Position numbers and translations under genes: made by a program. A DNA stretch of 5,132 nt, taken from assembly GCA_002496725.1 (NCBI GenBank), contig DALI01000051.1, positions 1-5,132 of the forward strand, written 5' to 3'. The notes beneath the pieces are model-generated. The model was not told the DNA's origin. It ran no database searches and saw only the letters and a list, made by a program, of their open reading frames with translations. Numbering within the stretch: the stretch's first letter is position 1; each line of letters begins with the position of its first letter. Below, piece after piece: positions 5,055 to 5,132 of this stretch. This DNA is from Euryarchaeota archaeon UBA181. GTDB taxonomy: Archaea; Thermoplasmatota; Poseidoniia; Poseidoniales; Thalassarchaeaceae.

Positions 5055-5132
5055 ATGTATTCAATGAAGAAAATAGATCCATTCCATGCTGCATGGCAGA
5101 TTATTGGAGGCCATAAACTCCCCGTCTTTATT
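5055..5132 (+). CDS. N-terminal part of a gene cut by the right edge
   Basis: A plus-strand frame opens at ATG 5055, with a second in-frame ATG at 5064, and runs without a stop to the end of the window. It encodes about 26 residues: MYSMKKIDP, then FHAAWQIIGGHKLPVFI. An in-frame TGA at 5043 limits how far upstream it can start. The mix of aromatic, charged and hydrophobic residues looks like a folded-protein N-terminus rather than noise, but I cannot assign a family. There is no Shine-Dalgarno site before either ATG. Confidence 0.5.
   Translation, partial: MYSMKKIDPFHAAWQIIGGHKLPVFI

Overview
The window looks like chromosomal DNA from an archaeon, most likely an uncultivated marine euryarchaeon of the Marine Group II (Poseidoniales) type. 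That placement is an inference, not proved here. It rests on several traits: a CCA-encoding tRNA followed by a bare T-run; AT-rich TATA-like elements with a probable leaderless start in front of the glutamine synthetase gene; few good Shine-Dalgarno sites; small zinc-ribbon proteins; and a eukaryote-type (GSII) glutamine synthetase. No mobile element, CRISPR array or rRNA is visible.

Layout. Positions 2-55 may hold the last codons of a plus-strand gene cut by the left edge. A minus-strand zinc metalloprotease with a C-terminal zinc ribbon (58-606) is divergent from a tRNA-Ala(GGC) gene (647-723), which ends at an eight-T terminator (748-755). An AT-rich spacer (724-948) carries a perfect tandem 11-bp repeat and a TATA-like element placed for a leaderless glutamine synthetase mRNA (GSII, 949-1959). 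The synthetase gene runs tail-to-tail, with a 7-bp overlap, into a minus-strand D-amino-acid oxidase family gene (1953-2885). The oxidase is the downstream member of a probable two-gene operon whose first gene (2896-about 4257) encodes an unrecognised protein with about seven membrane spans and a duplicated N-terminal motif. Divergent from that operon, on the plus strand, are a DUF4870/Tic20-like membrane protein (4310-4711) and a 63-aa basic zinc-ribbon protein (4752-4943). A last plus-strand ORF (from 5055 or 5064) runs off the right edge.

How the genes may work together. D-amino-acid oxidase would release ammonia, a 2-oxo acid and hydrogen peroxide from D-amino acids, and glutamine synthetase would fix that ammonia into glutamine. 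This is a plausible nitrogen-scavenging pair, but the genes are convergent and not co-transcribed, so the link is only suggestive. Most of the window is ordinary core or hypothetical gene content. The least explained parts are the membrane protein with the near-identical 38-nt internal repeat and the tandem repeat upstream of the synthetase. I see no convincing evidence of a new multi-gene system.
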